From positions 2,914,001-2,978,000 of the forward strand of contig OY970227.1 of NCBI GenBank assembly GCA_963714055.1: a stretch of DNA of 64,000 nt, in the 5' to 3' direction. Within the stretch, counting starts at the first letter, position 1. Each line of letters opens with the position of its first letter. This DNA comes from JACDBE01 sp963714055 (GTDB lineage Bacteria > Actinomycetota > Acidimicrobiia > Spongiisociales > UBA5794). The notes below the pieces were generated by a model, which saw nothing but the letters and a program-made list of their open reading frames with translations, had not been told where the DNA came from and did not search any database. Shown piece after piece: positions 7,535-16,214 of this stretch. A program made the position numbers and the translations under genes.

Positions 7535-8968
7535 GTGAACCGCAAGACCAAGATCATCGCCACACTCGGCCCCGCCGTGGCCTCGTACGAGGCGGTGCGG
7601 GACCTCGTCGCCGCCGGCATGAACGTCGCCAGGCTCAACTTCTCCCACGGTGACCAGCACACCCACGAGGAGTTCTTCAAGTGGGTGAGGAGGGCCGGCG
7701 AGGAGCTGGGCGAGGCGGTGGCCGTCCTCCAGGACATCCAGGGGCCCAAGCTGCGGGTGGGGACCTTCCCCGGCGGCGCCATCCAACTCGATCCCGGGGA
7801 GGAGATCACCCTCGTCCCCGACGATGGCGAGGGCGACGACGACAAGATCCACGTCGCCCACCTCGCCGACGCCGATCTCTCACCAGGCGCCCAGGTGCTC
7901 ATGTCCGACGGGCTGATCAGCCTCGAGGTGCTGCGGCGACGTGGCTCGGACGTCGTGGTGCGCTGCCTCGAAGGAGGAGAGCTGCTCGACCACAAGGGCG
8001 TCGCCTTCCCCGGCACCGCGCTGTCGGTGCCGGCCATCACCCCCAAGGACGAGGAGGACCTCGCTTTCGGAGAGGCGCTGGGGGTCGACCTCATCGCCGC
8101 CTCGTTCGTCTCGTCTGCGGCTGACATCCGGCAGATCCGCCGCTTGGCACCGGGAACGCCGGTGATCGCCAAGATCGAGAGCGCCATCGGCTACGCCAAC
8201 CTCGACGACATCCTGACGGAAGCGCATGGGGCGATGGTGGCCCGGGGCGACCTCGGCGTCGAGCTGTCGATGGAGAGCGTGCCCTCGGCCCAGAAGGACA
8301 TCCTGGCGCGCACCAACGCCAAGGCTCGGGTCTCGATCACCGCCACCGAGATGCTCGAGTCGATGACCCACTCGCCCCGGCCCACCCGGGCCGAGGTGAC
8401 CGACGTGGCAACCGCGGTGCGGGACGGCACCGATGCCGTCATGCTGTCCGCCGAGACCGCGGTCGGCGGATTCCCGATGCGGGCGGTGCAGATGATGGAT
8501 CGCATCTGCAGAGAGGCCGAGCGCAGCCCCGAGTACCGGCGCGGCCCCGAGATCCACTTCCTCGAGGACCGGGCGCGGTTCGCCTCTGCCACCGCCCAGG
8601 CCTGCGTGGACGCCGCCAACAACCTGGGTCTGGCCGCCATCGTCGCCTTCACCGAGAGCGGGTCGACGGCGCGGCTCATCTCCAAGTACCGGCCCAAGGC
8701 CGACATCTTCGCCTACACCCCGCACGAGCGAACGTATCGACGGATGGCCCTCTATGCGGGCGTCACTCCGATGCCGTTCCAACCGGTCGACTCCACCGAT
8801 CTGATGATCATCCACGCCGAGCAGAGCCTGGTGGCGTCGGGCATCCTCAAACCGGGCGACGGTGCGGTGATGGCGGCGGGGATACCCCCCAACCAGAGCG
8901 CCTCCACCAACCTGATGAAGCTGCACACGGTGGGCGAGACCACCGTCGGCGTACCCGGGAGCGACTGA
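7535..8968 (+). CDS. pyk: Pyruvate kinase
   Basis: A 477-residue glycolytic enzyme converting phosphoenolpyruvate and ADP to pyruvate and ATP. It is full length. TKIIATLGP opens the barrel, GMNVARLNFSHGD carries substrate contacts, LQDIQGPKLRVG and VIAKIESAIG carry the catalytic Lys, MVARGDLGVE and TATEMLESM follow, then DGTDAVMLSAETA. The C-terminal allosteric domain includes AFTESGSTARLISKYRP. The start is GTG; an out-of-frame ATG lies at 7531. A TAAGCT -10 element (7523-7528) lies 6 nt before the start, which implies a leaderless mRNA. Confidence 0.95.
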   Translation: MNRKTKIIATLGPAVASYEAVRDLVAAGMNVARLNFSHGDQHTHEEFFKWVRRAGEELGEAVAVLQDIQGPKLRVGTFPGGAIQLDPGEEITLVPDDGEGDDDKIHVAHLADADLSPGAQVLMSDGLISLEVLRRRGSDVVVRCLEGGELLDHKGVAFPGTALSVPAITPKDEEDLAFGEALGVDLIAASFVSSAADIRQIRRLAPGTPVIAKIESAIGYANLDDILTEAHGAMVARGDLGVELSMESVPSAQKDILARTNAKARVSITATEMLESMTHSPRPTRAEVTDVATAVRDGTDAVMLSAETAVGGFPMRAVQMMDRICREAERSPEYRRGPEIHFLEDRARFASATAQACVDAANNLGLAAIVAFTESGSTARLISKYRPKADIFAYTPHERTYRRMALYAGVTPMPFQPVDSTDLMIIHAEQSLVASGILKPGDGAVMAAGIPPNQSASTNLMKLHTVGETTVGVPGSD

Positions 8969-9041
8969 GCCAACCGACCTTCGAGCCGGGGCCGACCGAT
9001 GTCGGTACCATCCCGGCGGGTCATCGCCGCCGGGAGGCTCG

Positions 9042-9344
9042 ATGGGGCAACCGATCGCCGTGAGCTACAGCACCGTGGAGGATGTGTTGCTGATCTCCGC
9101 CGACCGCAGCATCACGGGTCAGGACGGGGTCGCATACGGCAGCGCCGCCGAAGCCGAAGCGGATCCCCGGTTCCCCGGGGACCTGGCCGGCCGGCTGTTC
9201 GCCTCCGACCCTGCCATCGACCACATCTTCGTGGGGTCCAACCAGGTGGTGGTCCGCCGGCTCGGGGGGTGGGACGACGGATCGACCTCCACCGCCACCG
9301 GAATCGTCGAAGACTTCTTCCTCTACTACCGAAACGGCGTCTGA
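9042..9344 (+). CDS. NifU/Nfu N-terminal domain protein
   Basis: A 100-residue protein resembling a free-standing Nfu N-terminal domain (PF08712 type). It has an SYSTVEDVLLISADRSI opening, AAEAEADPRFPGDLAGRLF, the IDHIFVGSNQVVVRR strand and IVEDFFLYY. The CxxC Fe-S scaffold domain of full Nfu proteins is absent, so a direct cluster-carrier role is doubtful. GGGAGG (9032-9037) is a good ribosome-binding site, and TACCAT (9006-9011) is a likely -10. Confidence 0.65.
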   Translation: MGQPIAVSYSTVEDVLLISADRSITGQDGVAYGSAAEAEADPRFPGDLAGRLFASDPAIDHIFVGSNQVVVRRLGGWDDGSTSTATGIVEDFFLYYRNGV

Positions 9345-9375
9345 GAGCCTTCGTCGCTCGACACCGTCGGGCCGA

Positions 9376-11469
9376 TCAGGGTGGGTCCGTCGTCGTCGAG
9401 GAGTCGTCGGCGGGCGGCTCGGTGGTCGGGGGAGCCGTGTACGAGCCGACCTCCACCGTCACCGCCGTCCCCCTGGCGACGTACTCCCCGGAGGAGATGC
9501 TCTGGCTCTGCACCAGGCCATCCTGACCCGAGCTGTCCACCGGCACCGTGCCCCCGTCCCCGATCGTCAACCCGGCATCGGCGAGGCGGGCCTGTGCCTC
9601 GCTGAAGGTGAGCCCGACCACGGTCGGGACCTGGACGGGGCACTCCTCGGAGCTCTCCGGCATGTTGCACGGGTGGACCCGGATGATGGTGGGGATCGGC
9701 AGATAGGTGTGGGTCCAGGTCTCGCTGGCCGATTCGCCGTCCGGGAGGGTGATGATGCGGGTCACGTCGACGGTCCACCCGTCGGACCCGTACGTGTCGA
9801 CCACCTCGGCGGTGGGGCTCAGCGTGGGATCCTCCTCGAAGACCGTGGTGTACTCGGTGGGGTCTCTCCGGTCGGAACGCTCCGAGGTGCAGTCCTTGCC
9901 GCCGTTGTTGCCGTAGAAGGCGACCGAGACGCGGTTGTCCGAGGCGTAGGACTTGATGAGGATGAGGGCGTCGGAGTCGTTGCGGAACACGACGTCCGGG
10001 CTCGGCCACGAGATCGTCGCCTCCCGACCCTCCGGGTAGCGGGCGAAGTAGAAGCTGTGCGGGGTGTGCTCCACGATCTCGTAGCAACCGAAGAAGATGG
10101 CGTTGTAGAAGGTGGTGGCGAACTGGCTAACGCCTCCACCAACGGCGTCGACGAACTCGCCCTGGAGGATCTGCGGCGCCAGCACGTATCCCTTCTCCTC
10201 GGTGCGGGGCCCGACGAGGTCGTTGAGCGAGAACGTCTCGCCGGGCCAGACGATCGTGTCGGTGACCGCGGCGGCGATCGTCTGGATGTTCGTCACCCGG
10301 GGCTCGCAGCAGCTGTAGTCGGTGGCGAAGAACGACACCTGTGAGATCGGCTCCATCGCCTCGGCCTCGGCGGTGGTGAACTCGGGCCGGTCACCCTGGG
10401 CGAAAGGGAACGCTCCGCGGTCGGAGCCGCCGGAGGCGATGGCCAGGGCCTCGGCGACCAGCGGCACGTCGAGCAGCATCCCGCGGCGTGACTCCTGGAG
10501 GGCGACCGTCCCGTCCGACTGGACGAGGAATCGGGCATCGCGCGGCTGGCGTTCGATCTCGTCGCGGCGAGGGTCGAGGAACTCGGCGAGACCCTCTTCG
10601 TCGAAGCCCAGCACGATCCTGGCCGGCTCCCCTTCGGGCACGTCCGAGACCAGGTTCGCCGCCAGGAGGTCGACATCGAACTCGACCGCCAGGTCGGGGT
10701 CCTCGGCGGTCAGCGTCACCGGGCTGTCGATCATCCGGGTTCCCTCGATGACGGCGGCGTCGACGTCGGCGTCGGTCACCCTCGGGATGAGGGGAGCGGT
10801 GGAGATCTCCTGGCGGGTGCGTTCCGCCACCACGATCGCCTCCGCCACCAGCCGCCGCGCCTCGGCCCGGTCGAGCCCTACTCCCGCCACCGGGTACACC
10901 GGCTGGACCACGCCGTCGACCACTTCGATGGCACCTTCGTTGGCGGGCTCGCCGATGGCGGTCTGCTCCCAGGATTCGAACACCCCTTCGAGGGCGTCAT
11001 CGTCCCAGGTGATGTCGGTGGGCACGTCGACGGTCGAGGTGAAGGAGCGCGCCCAGGCGGCGAAACGGTCGAAGAACCCGCCGTTGCGGCGGGCGGTCAC
11101 CGCCAGGTCCACCGCCGCCTCGGCGTCGAGATCCAGGGCGACGACCCGCGGGTCGAGCTCGACGTCGGTCTCCTGCACCAGGAACGGCACCGGGGTCTCC
11201 CGTAGCGCCCGCTCGTGGAGCTGCATCGCTTCGAGGGCGTCCTCGGGGCTCAGGCCGCCGATCGGCACCCCGGCGGCGCTCACCCCCGGCGCGATCTCGC
11301 CTTGGTTGAGCGCCTCGGCGACGGCGAAGACCACGAGCGGCAGGAGCAGCAGGCCGGCGATGACCGCGCCGACCAGTGCCAGCCGATAGTGGCGATTCAT
11401 GAGGTGGGAGACGTCAGGGGAACCGGCCTGCGCGGCCGATTCCGCCTGGCGGTCTTCGAGATCCGTCAT
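9376..11469 (-). CDS. VanW family protein with PASTA domain, membrane-anchored wall protein
   Basis: A 697-residue protein. One membrane helix at about residues 30-52 is followed by a large extracytoplasmic region with two peptidoglycan-binding-4-like repeats (SAAGVPIGGLSPEDAL in the first), a VanW domain at roughly 375-540 (WPGETFSLNDLVGPR, GGVSQFATTFYNAIFF, YPEGREATI) and a PASTA domain near 605-670 (VPTVVGLTFSEAQARLADAG). The end is Thr/Pro-rich. VanW proteins are wall-associated but their chemistry is unknown; PASTA binds muropeptides. The start is the ATG at 11469; an internal ATG at 11400 is closer to the helix. Confidence 0.85.
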   Translation of the reverse strand: MTDLEDRQAESAAQAGSPDVSHLMNRHYRLALVGAVIAGLLLLPLVVFAVAEALNQGEIAPGVSAAGVPIGGLSPEDALEAMQLHERALRETPVPFLVQETDVELDPRVVALDLDAEAAVDLAVTARRNGGFFDRFAAWARSFTSTVDVPTDITWDDDALEGVFESWEQTAIGEPANEGAIEVVDGVVQPVYPVAGVGLDRAEARRLVAEAIVVAERTRQEISTAPLIPRVTDADVDAAVIEGTRMIDSPVTLTAEDPDLAVEFDVDLLAANLVSDVPEGEPARIVLGFDEEGLAEFLDPRRDEIERQPRDARFLVQSDGTVALQESRRGMLLDVPLVAEALAIASGGSDRGAFPFAQGDRPEFTTAEAEAMEPISQVSFFATDYSCCEPRVTNIQTIAAAVTDTIVWPGETFSLNDLVGPRTEEKGYVLAPQILQGEFVDAVGGGVSQFATTFYNAIFFGCYEIVEHTPHSFYFARYPEGREATISWPSPDVVFRNDSDALILIKSYASDNRVSVAFYGNNGGKDCTSERSDRRDPTEYTTVFEEDPTLSPTAEVVDTYGSDGWTVDVTRIITLPDGESASETWTHTYLPIPTIIRVHPCNMPESSEECPVQVPTVVGLTFSEAQARLADAGLTIGDGGTVPVDSSGQDGLVQSQSISSGEYVARGTAVTVEVGSYTAPPTTEPPADDSSTTTDPP

Positions 11470-11717
11470 TGCCTACTCGTACGCTCGGCCTCTTCGTGAT
11501 CTTCCCGGAGCTGGCTCCTGGCCGCGACCTCGTGACCCGCACCACGGCTCCACCCGGACGCCAGGTCCGGCGTGCACTGCCGGCCGGCGTTCGAAGGGAT
11601 CTTCGGCCCAGGGCATTTTCGCCGTTCCCGGCGCAGTCGGCGAAATTCAGCGGGCAGAGCGGGTCGTCGCCACGACGGTGGTCACCAGGCGCCACCGGGC
11701 AGGATACCCTCGCGGCC

Positions 11718-12566
11718 GTGTTGATCCAGACCCAATCACTGCTCGCCATCCACGCCCATCCCGACGACGAGAGCTCGAAGGGGGCGGCCACGGTCGCCGC
11801 CGCGGTCGCCGTGGGCGTGCACTGCGTGTTGGTCACCGCCACCGGGGGCGAGGCCGGCGACATCCTCAATCCCGCCATGGACCGGCCGGAAGTGAGGGCG
11901 AACCTGGCCGAGTTCCGGGCCAAGGAGCTCGCCGAGGCGGCGGCGATCATCGGGTACGCCGAGGTGGTCGAGCTGGGCTACCACGACTCGGGGATGCCCG
12001 ACACCCCGGCCAATTCCCACCCGGGTGCCCTGGCCAACGCCGACTTCGACGAGGTGCTGGCCCGCGTGGTCACCGAGGTGCGCCGGGTCCGGCCGGCGGT
12101 GCTGCTCGGGTACGACGCCCACGAACGCTACCCCCACCCCGACCATCTCGTCGTCCACCGGTTGGGGCTGGCCGCGTACGAGGCGGCGGCCGACCCGATG
12201 CTGTTGCCGGAGGCAGGCGAGCCGTGGGCCGTCGACCGGCTCCTGGCGCCGGTGTGGACCGTCCGTCGCATCCGGGCGCTCCACGAGGCGGCCCTCTCTG
12301 CCGGGATCGAGTCGCCATTGGCCGAGCGGCTCGAGGGCCTCGATCCCGCCGAGGACCTGGAGCGAGACCTCTTGGCCGTCCCGGTCCACGAGACCATGGC
12401 CGTCGCCCGTGAGGCGCTGCGGGCCCACCGGACCCAGGTGGATCCGGCCGGCCCGTGGTTCTCCATTCCGCTCGACGTGGCTATTGCCGCCTATCCCTTC
12501 GAGGACTTCGAGGTCCTGGCGTCCAGGGTCCCCCTGCCACCCGCCGCTACGAACATCTTCGGCTGA
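11718..12566 (+). CDS. mca: Mycothiol S-conjugate amidase (Mca)
   Basis: A 282-residue zinc amidase of the LmbE/PIG-L family that cleaves mycothiol S-conjugates during detoxification. The metal motif HAHPDDESSKGAATVA is at residues 12-27, the Mca-type block GGEAGDILNPAMDRPEV follows, and YPHPDHLVVH carries the later metal His. The SSKGAAT and ILNPAMD blocks favour Mca over MshB. The start is GTG at 11718. TACCCT (11705-11710) lies 7 nt upstream, so it is probably leaderless. It is divergent from the VanW gene across a 248-nt spacer in which I see no other gene. Confidence 0.85.
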   Translation: MLIQTQSLLAIHAHPDDESSKGAATVAAAVAVGVHCVLVTATGGEAGDILNPAMDRPEVRANLAEFRAKELAEAAAIIGYAEVVELGYHDSGMPDTPANSHPGALANADFDEVLARVVTEVRRVRPAVLLGYDAHERYPHPDHLVVHRLGLAAYEAAADPMLLPEAGEPWAVDRLLAPVWTVRRIRALHEAALSAGIESPLAERLEGLDPAEDLERDLLAVPVHETMAVAREALRAHRTQVDPAGPWFSIPLDVAIAAYPFEDFEVLASRVPLPPAATNIFG

Positions 12567-12590
12567 CCCGCCCACGCACCCCCATCATCG

Positions 12591-12637
12591 AACTTTGAGC
12601 GAGTGACGCCATGTCGTGTGTTCAATCGCTCAAAGTT
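12591..12637. repeat. 47-nt palindromic repeat, copy 1
   Basis: Perfect 12-bp arms, AACTTTGAGCGA and TCGCTCAAAGTT, flank a 23-nt loop. Flanks are also shared: GCACCCCCATCATCG precedes copies 1 and 2, and GTGTCG follows both. Copies 2 and 3 follow within 150 nt, and a fourth lies at 46568-46614. Confidence 0.85.
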
Positions 12638-12662
12638 GTGTCGAGCCGCACCCCCATCATCG

Positions 12663-12709
12663 AACTTTGAGCGAGTGACGCCATGTCGTGTGTTCAATCG
12701 CTCAAAGTT
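12663..12709. repeat. 47-nt palindromic repeat, copy 2
   Basis: Identical to copy 1 across all 47 nt, starting 72 nt downstream of it, with the same left flank. The arms are perfect inverted repeats. Confidence 0.85.
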
Positions 12710-12739
12710 GTGTCGCAGCCAGGCAGCTCCGCCTGATCG

Positions 12740-12786
12740 AACTTTGAGCGAGTGACGCCATGTGGTGTGTTCAATCGCTCAATGTT
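12740..12786. repeat. 47-nt palindromic repeat, copy 3
   Basis: It matches copies 1 and 2 except TGTGG for TGTCG in the loop and AATGTT for AAAGTT at the end, which breaks one base pair of the stem. It ends 43 nt before the GTPase start at 12830. Confidence 0.8.
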
Positions 12787-12829
12787 GCTTCCGAGGGTCG
12801 GCGAGACGGCGGTGTGGTCTAATCAGCCG

Positions 12830-14206
12830 ATGCGCACCCCCCCAGACCTGCGCCGGTGCGTCGCCGACCTGGTCGCCGCCCTCCGCCCGGTGGCGGTCGG
12901 CGACGGCGCCGAGGCTCGCCTCGCCGGCGACACCGTCGACCGGCTGGAGGCGCATACGCTGCCCCGGCTCGACCGGCCGTCGGCGCCGCCCACCGTCGCC
13001 CTGTCCGGGCTCACCGGGGTCGGCAAGTCGACGCTGGTCAACGCCCTCGCCGGTGCCGACCTCTGTGCGGTGGGGCCGATCCGACCCACCACCATCAAGC
13101 CCCAGGTGGTCGACGCCGGCGCCCTGTCCGAGCCTCCGCCGCTGCTGGAAGCGGCGACCCTGGTCGACCTGCCTCCCGGTCCCGGGGACGACCTGGCCCG
13201 GAGCGCCGACCTGCACCTCTTCGTCACCTCTCCGGCCCGCTACGCCGACGCCGAGGGCTGGGACCACCTCGCCCGCCTGACGTCCCGGGCGATCCCGACG
13301 TGGGTGGTCCTCTCCCAGGTCACCGGCGAGGACGACGTCGTCGTCGAGGACCTGCGGCGGCGGCTGGACGAGGCCGGACTCGACCTCCCGCTGCTGGCGG
13401 TGCCCGACGTGTCGGTCCCGGACGCCGTCGCCGGCCTGGGCGACCGGCTGGCGGCGCACGCCGCATCCCCGGTGGCGGCGGAGTCACGGGACCGGATCGC
13501 GGCGATGGTCGAGCAGGCGGATCGGGTGGCCGCCGGCCTGCGCCGGCTCGAGGCCGCCGACGACTCCCTCGTTACCGCGGTCGACTCGGCCTACGGCCCC
13601 GTGGTCACCGTGGCTGTCGAGCTGGCCAAGCCCGACGGTTCGGTCGACCGGCTCGCCGCCGCCGCCGACCGACCGTGGGACGAGGTGGTCGACCGCCTCG
13701 CCCTCGTGCTCACCCACCGCATCGGAGCCGCCGCCGAGGCGGCCGCCACCGAATGGGCCGCCGACCCCGAAGGCGCCAGGCTCCTCGAGGGCGACGGGGT
13801 GGAGCTGTGGCGGCACGGGTCGTCCACGACCGCCCTGGCGCGCGATCGACTGCTCGGCTGGCCCGGGGAGACCGAAGTGCTGGTCACGTCGCGGATGCGC
13901 CCCCGTCGCTGGTGGCAGCGCCCGATCCCGCCCGCCGAACTCACCGCCCTGGTGAAGCGGGCCGCCCTTGGGGGACCGGACGCCATGACCCGGCGGGAGC
14001 GCCGCCGCCTCGACACCACCGTCGACGAGGTCATCGACCAGGCGCGCGGGCTCCTGGGCAGGCTCGCCGTCGGCGTCGTCGATGCCGACAAACAGCGGTT
14101 CATCGACCGCCTCCGGCCGGTCGACCTCGCCCGCATCGTCGAGGTGGAGCACGCCGCCGATGCGGTGCGCGCCGCCTTGGAGCCATCGGACGGCGACGGT
14201 GCGTGA
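12830..14206 (+). CDS. GTPase-like protein, first of a coupled pair (no NKxD motif)
   Basis: A 458-residue protein with a P-loop, SGLTGVGKSTLVNALAG (about residues 59-75), the switch-region RPTTIKPQ and a G3-like VDLPPGPGDD. The G4 specificity motif NKxD is missing: the equivalent stretch reads WVVLSQVTGEDD. Nucleotide specificity is therefore uncertain. The C-terminal half is helical and Ala/Arg-rich, with no clear membrane segment. The start is ATG 12830, with a TCTAAT box 6 nt upstream. Its stop overlaps the GTG of a second GTPase, so the two are made together. Confidence 0.72.
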   Translation: MRTPPDLRRCVADLVAALRPVAVGDGAEARLAGDTVDRLEAHTLPRLDRPSAPPTVALSGLTGVGKSTLVNALAGADLCAVGPIRPTTIKPQVVDAGALSEPPPLLEAATLVDLPPGPGDDLARSADLHLFVTSPARYADAEGWDHLARLTSRAIPTWVVLSQVTGEDDVVVEDLRRRLDEAGLDLPLLAVPDVSVPDAVAGLGDRLAAHAASPVAAESRDRIAAMVEQADRVAAGLRRLEAADDSLVTAVDSAYGPVVTVAVELAKPDGSVDRLAAAADRPWDEVVDRLALVLTHRIGAAAEAAATEWAADPEGARLLEGDGVELWRHGSSTTALARDRLLGWPGETEVLVTSRMRPRRWWQRPIPPAELTALVKRAALGGPDAMTRRERRRLDTTVDEVIDQARGLLGRLAVGVVDADKQRFIDRLRPVDLARIVEVEHAADAVRAALEPSDGDGA

Positions 14207-15383
14207 CCTCCAAGAGCTGTTCGACGCCGCCGACCTGGTCATCGGCGCCGCCGCCGGCGTGGTGCCCGAAGCGTCGGTGGTATCCGCCGCCCAGGCGATG
14301 CGCCACCTGCGCGGGCGGCGGGGCTACCACGGTTCGACGTTGGTGGTGGCCCTGGGCGGCGGCACCGGGAGCGGGAAATCGAGCCTGCTCAACGCCGTCG
14401 TCGGCGAGCCGATCGCCACGGTGGGCCGGATCCGGCCGACCACCGAGCGGCCCCTCGCCTGGGTGCCCGCCTCGGCCGGCGCGGCGCTCGACCGGCTGCT
14501 CGACGACCTGGGCATCGAGGACCGTCACCGCCACGACCGCGATCCGGGGGTGGCGCTCATCGATCTGCCCGACATGGACTCGATCGCCTTCGCCCACCGT
14601 GAGCTGGTGGCCGACATGATGGGGAAGGTCGATGCCCTGCTCTGGGTGCTCGACCCCGACAAGTACCACGATGGTGCCCTGCACGACGGGTTCCTCGCCC
14701 CCATGGCGGCCCACGCCGAGCAGACGGTGTTCGTCCTCAACAAGCTCGACCGCGTCGACCCCGGGGTCAGGGGCGCCGTCCTCGCCGACGTCGAGGCGAG
14801 CCTCATCGCCGACGGCTACCCGGATCCTGGCGTGTTCCCGGTGGCGGCATCACCGACCGAAGGGCTGGCGGTCGGAGTCGACGCGCTGGTCCAGTTCCTC
14901 GAGACCGAGCTGGACCACAAGCGAACCGCCCACGGCAAGCTGATCGCCGACGTCGCCGCCCTGGTCAGGTCGCTGGCGGTTGAGGCACACGTGTGGGAGG
15001 GCGCCGAGGTCGGCGTGGCGGAGCGGTGGCCGGTCGCCCGCGACGCCGCCCTGGCCGCGCTCGACCCGGTGTCGGATCTACCCGACGAGGACGCGGTGTG
15101 CCGGATCGAGGACCTGGTGGCCGTCTTCGCCGTCGCCCAACCCGAGCTCGGCCCGCAGATCAGGGCTCGATTGGGACACGAAGTCGTCGACCAGGCGGTC
15201 GCCGCCGCCAGGGACGCCCTCACCGCCGTGAGTCCTGAGGCCGCAGCCGGCGTGCTCGACACCCTCGTCGCCGAGCCGATCGTCGAGATGAACCAGCCGC
15301 GGGCCCGCTTCGCCGCAATCGCTGCCTACGCCCACATCGGCGCCCGGCAGCTGGCCGCCCGGGACGGCGTCCTGACGTGGTGA
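14199..15383 (+). CDS. GTPase, second of a coupled pair
   Basis: A 394-residue P-loop GTPase. G1 is GGGTGSGKSSLLNAVVG, G2 is IRPTTERP, G3 is LIDLPDMDS, and the G4 motif NKLD is present in VFVLNKLDRVD. The domain plan resembles YfjP/dynamin-related bacterial GTPases but without a terminal membrane anchor. The gene starts at GTG 14199, inside the end of the upstream GTPase (8-nt overlap), and its stop overlaps the start of the MscS channel gene. The coupled arrangement suggests that the pair and the channel work at the membrane together; that is inference. Confidence 0.75.
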   Translation: MRDLQELFDAADLVIGAAAGVVPEASVVSAAQAMRHLRGRRGYHGSTLVVALGGGTGSGKSSLLNAVVGEPIATVGRIRPTTERPLAWVPASAGAALDRLLDDLGIEDRHRHDRDPGVALIDLPDMDSIAFAHRELVADMMGKVDALLWVLDPDKYHDGALHDGFLAPMAAHAEQTVFVLNKLDRVDPGVRGAVLADVEASLIADGYPDPGVFPVAASPTEGLAVGVDALVQFLETELDHKRTAHGKLIADVAALVRSLAVEAHVWEGAEVGVAERWPVARDAALAALDPVSDLPDEDAVCRIEDLVAVFAVAQPELGPQIRARLGHEVVDQAVAAARDALTAVSPEAAAGVLDTLVAEPIVEMNQPRARFAAIAAYAHIGARQLAARDGVLTW

Positions 15384-16210
15384 CGGCACCGGCACTCCTC
15401 GTGGTGACCCCGCTGAAGGAAGCACTGGCCCCCACGATCATCATCGTCCTGGTGGCGGTCGCCGGCTGGTTGGTGGTCACCTGGATCGGGCGCCGGTTCG
15501 TGCGGCGGGTGAGGAGGCAGGCCGACATCGACGGCTCCATCGCCGCAAACGAGCGGGCCAGGCGGATCGGCACGGTGGGGACGATGTTGCGCAACGTCTT
15601 CACCGCGGTGCTGGCGGTGGCGGTGATCCTGGTCCTGTTGACCATATGGGGCATCCCCACCACTCCGCTGATCGCCATCGGTTCGGCCCTCGGTGTCGCC
15701 GTCGGCTTCGGAGCCCAGGGCTTCGTGCGGGACGTCATCGCCGGGCTGCTCATCATCGGCGAGGGCCAGTACGCCATCGGCGACCGCGTCCAGATCGTCG
15801 GAGTGACCGGTCGGGTGGAGACGATCAAGCTCCGCACCACGATCCTGCGGGAGGTCGACGGCAACGTCCACCACGTGCCCAACGGCCTCGTCCAGGTGGC
15901 CACCAACCTCACCCGCGACTACGGGCAGGTGATCATCGACATCGCCATCTCCCACGACACCGACCTCGAGCAGGCGACCGCCTTGCTGCAGGACGAGGCG
16001 CGGCAGTTCTCCGAGGACGCCGAGTGGGGTCCTCTCGTGCTGGCGGCGCCGGAGATGCTCGGCGTCGAGGAGCTCGGATCCTCCTCGGTCAAGCTCCGGC
16101 TGGCGCTCAAGGTCGAGCCGAACTCGAAGTGGAAGGCGCGACGCGAGCTGCTGCGACGCATCAAGGTCCGCTTCGACGACGAAGGGATCGCCCCGCCTTC
16201 CTCCGGCTGA
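15377..16210 (+). CDS. MscS-family small-conductance mechanosensitive channel
   Basis: A 277-residue channel protein. Helices are visible at about 15-35 (APTIIIVLVAVAGWLVV), 70-90 (NVFTAVLAVAVILVLL) and the pore-lining TM3, TPLIAIGSALGVAVGFGAQGF. The MscS beta domain follows: GDRVQIVGVTGRVETIKLRTTILRE and HHVPNGLVQVATNLT. The family releases solutes during hypo-osmotic shock. The GTG start at 15377 overlaps the preceding GTPase stop by 7 nt. It ends 4 nt from the convergent lipid kinase gene. Confidence 0.88.
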   Translation: MVTAPALLVVTPLKEALAPTIIIVLVAVAGWLVVTWIGRRFVRRVRRQADIDGSIAANERARRIGTVGTMLRNVFTAVLAVAVILVLLTIWGIPTTPLIAIGSALGVAVGFGAQGFVRDVIAGLLIIGEGQYAIGDRVQIVGVTGRVETIKLRTTILREVDGNVHHVPNGLVQVATNLTRDYGQVIIDIAISHDTDLEQATALLQDEARQFSEDAEWGPLVLAAPEMLGVEELGSSSVKLRLALKVEPNSKWKARRELLRRIKVRFDDEGIAPPSSG

Positions 16211-16214
16211 GCGG

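Noticed and set aside
11470..11717. Possible small gene in the 248-nt spacer between VanW and mca
   Set aside because: No frame has a ribosome-binding site, domain or convincing codon pattern; I see only the mca -10 element at its end.
12491..12697. Short minus-strand frame across the palindromic repeats (repeated NTRHGVTRSKFDDGG)
   Set aside because: The repeated peptide is only the translation of two repeat units; no ribosome-binding site or domain.
12591..12786. Possible CRISPR array
   Set aside because: Only three units, unequal spacing, near-identical spacers and strong 12-bp palindromic arms with no cas genes; it is a palindromic repeat cluster.
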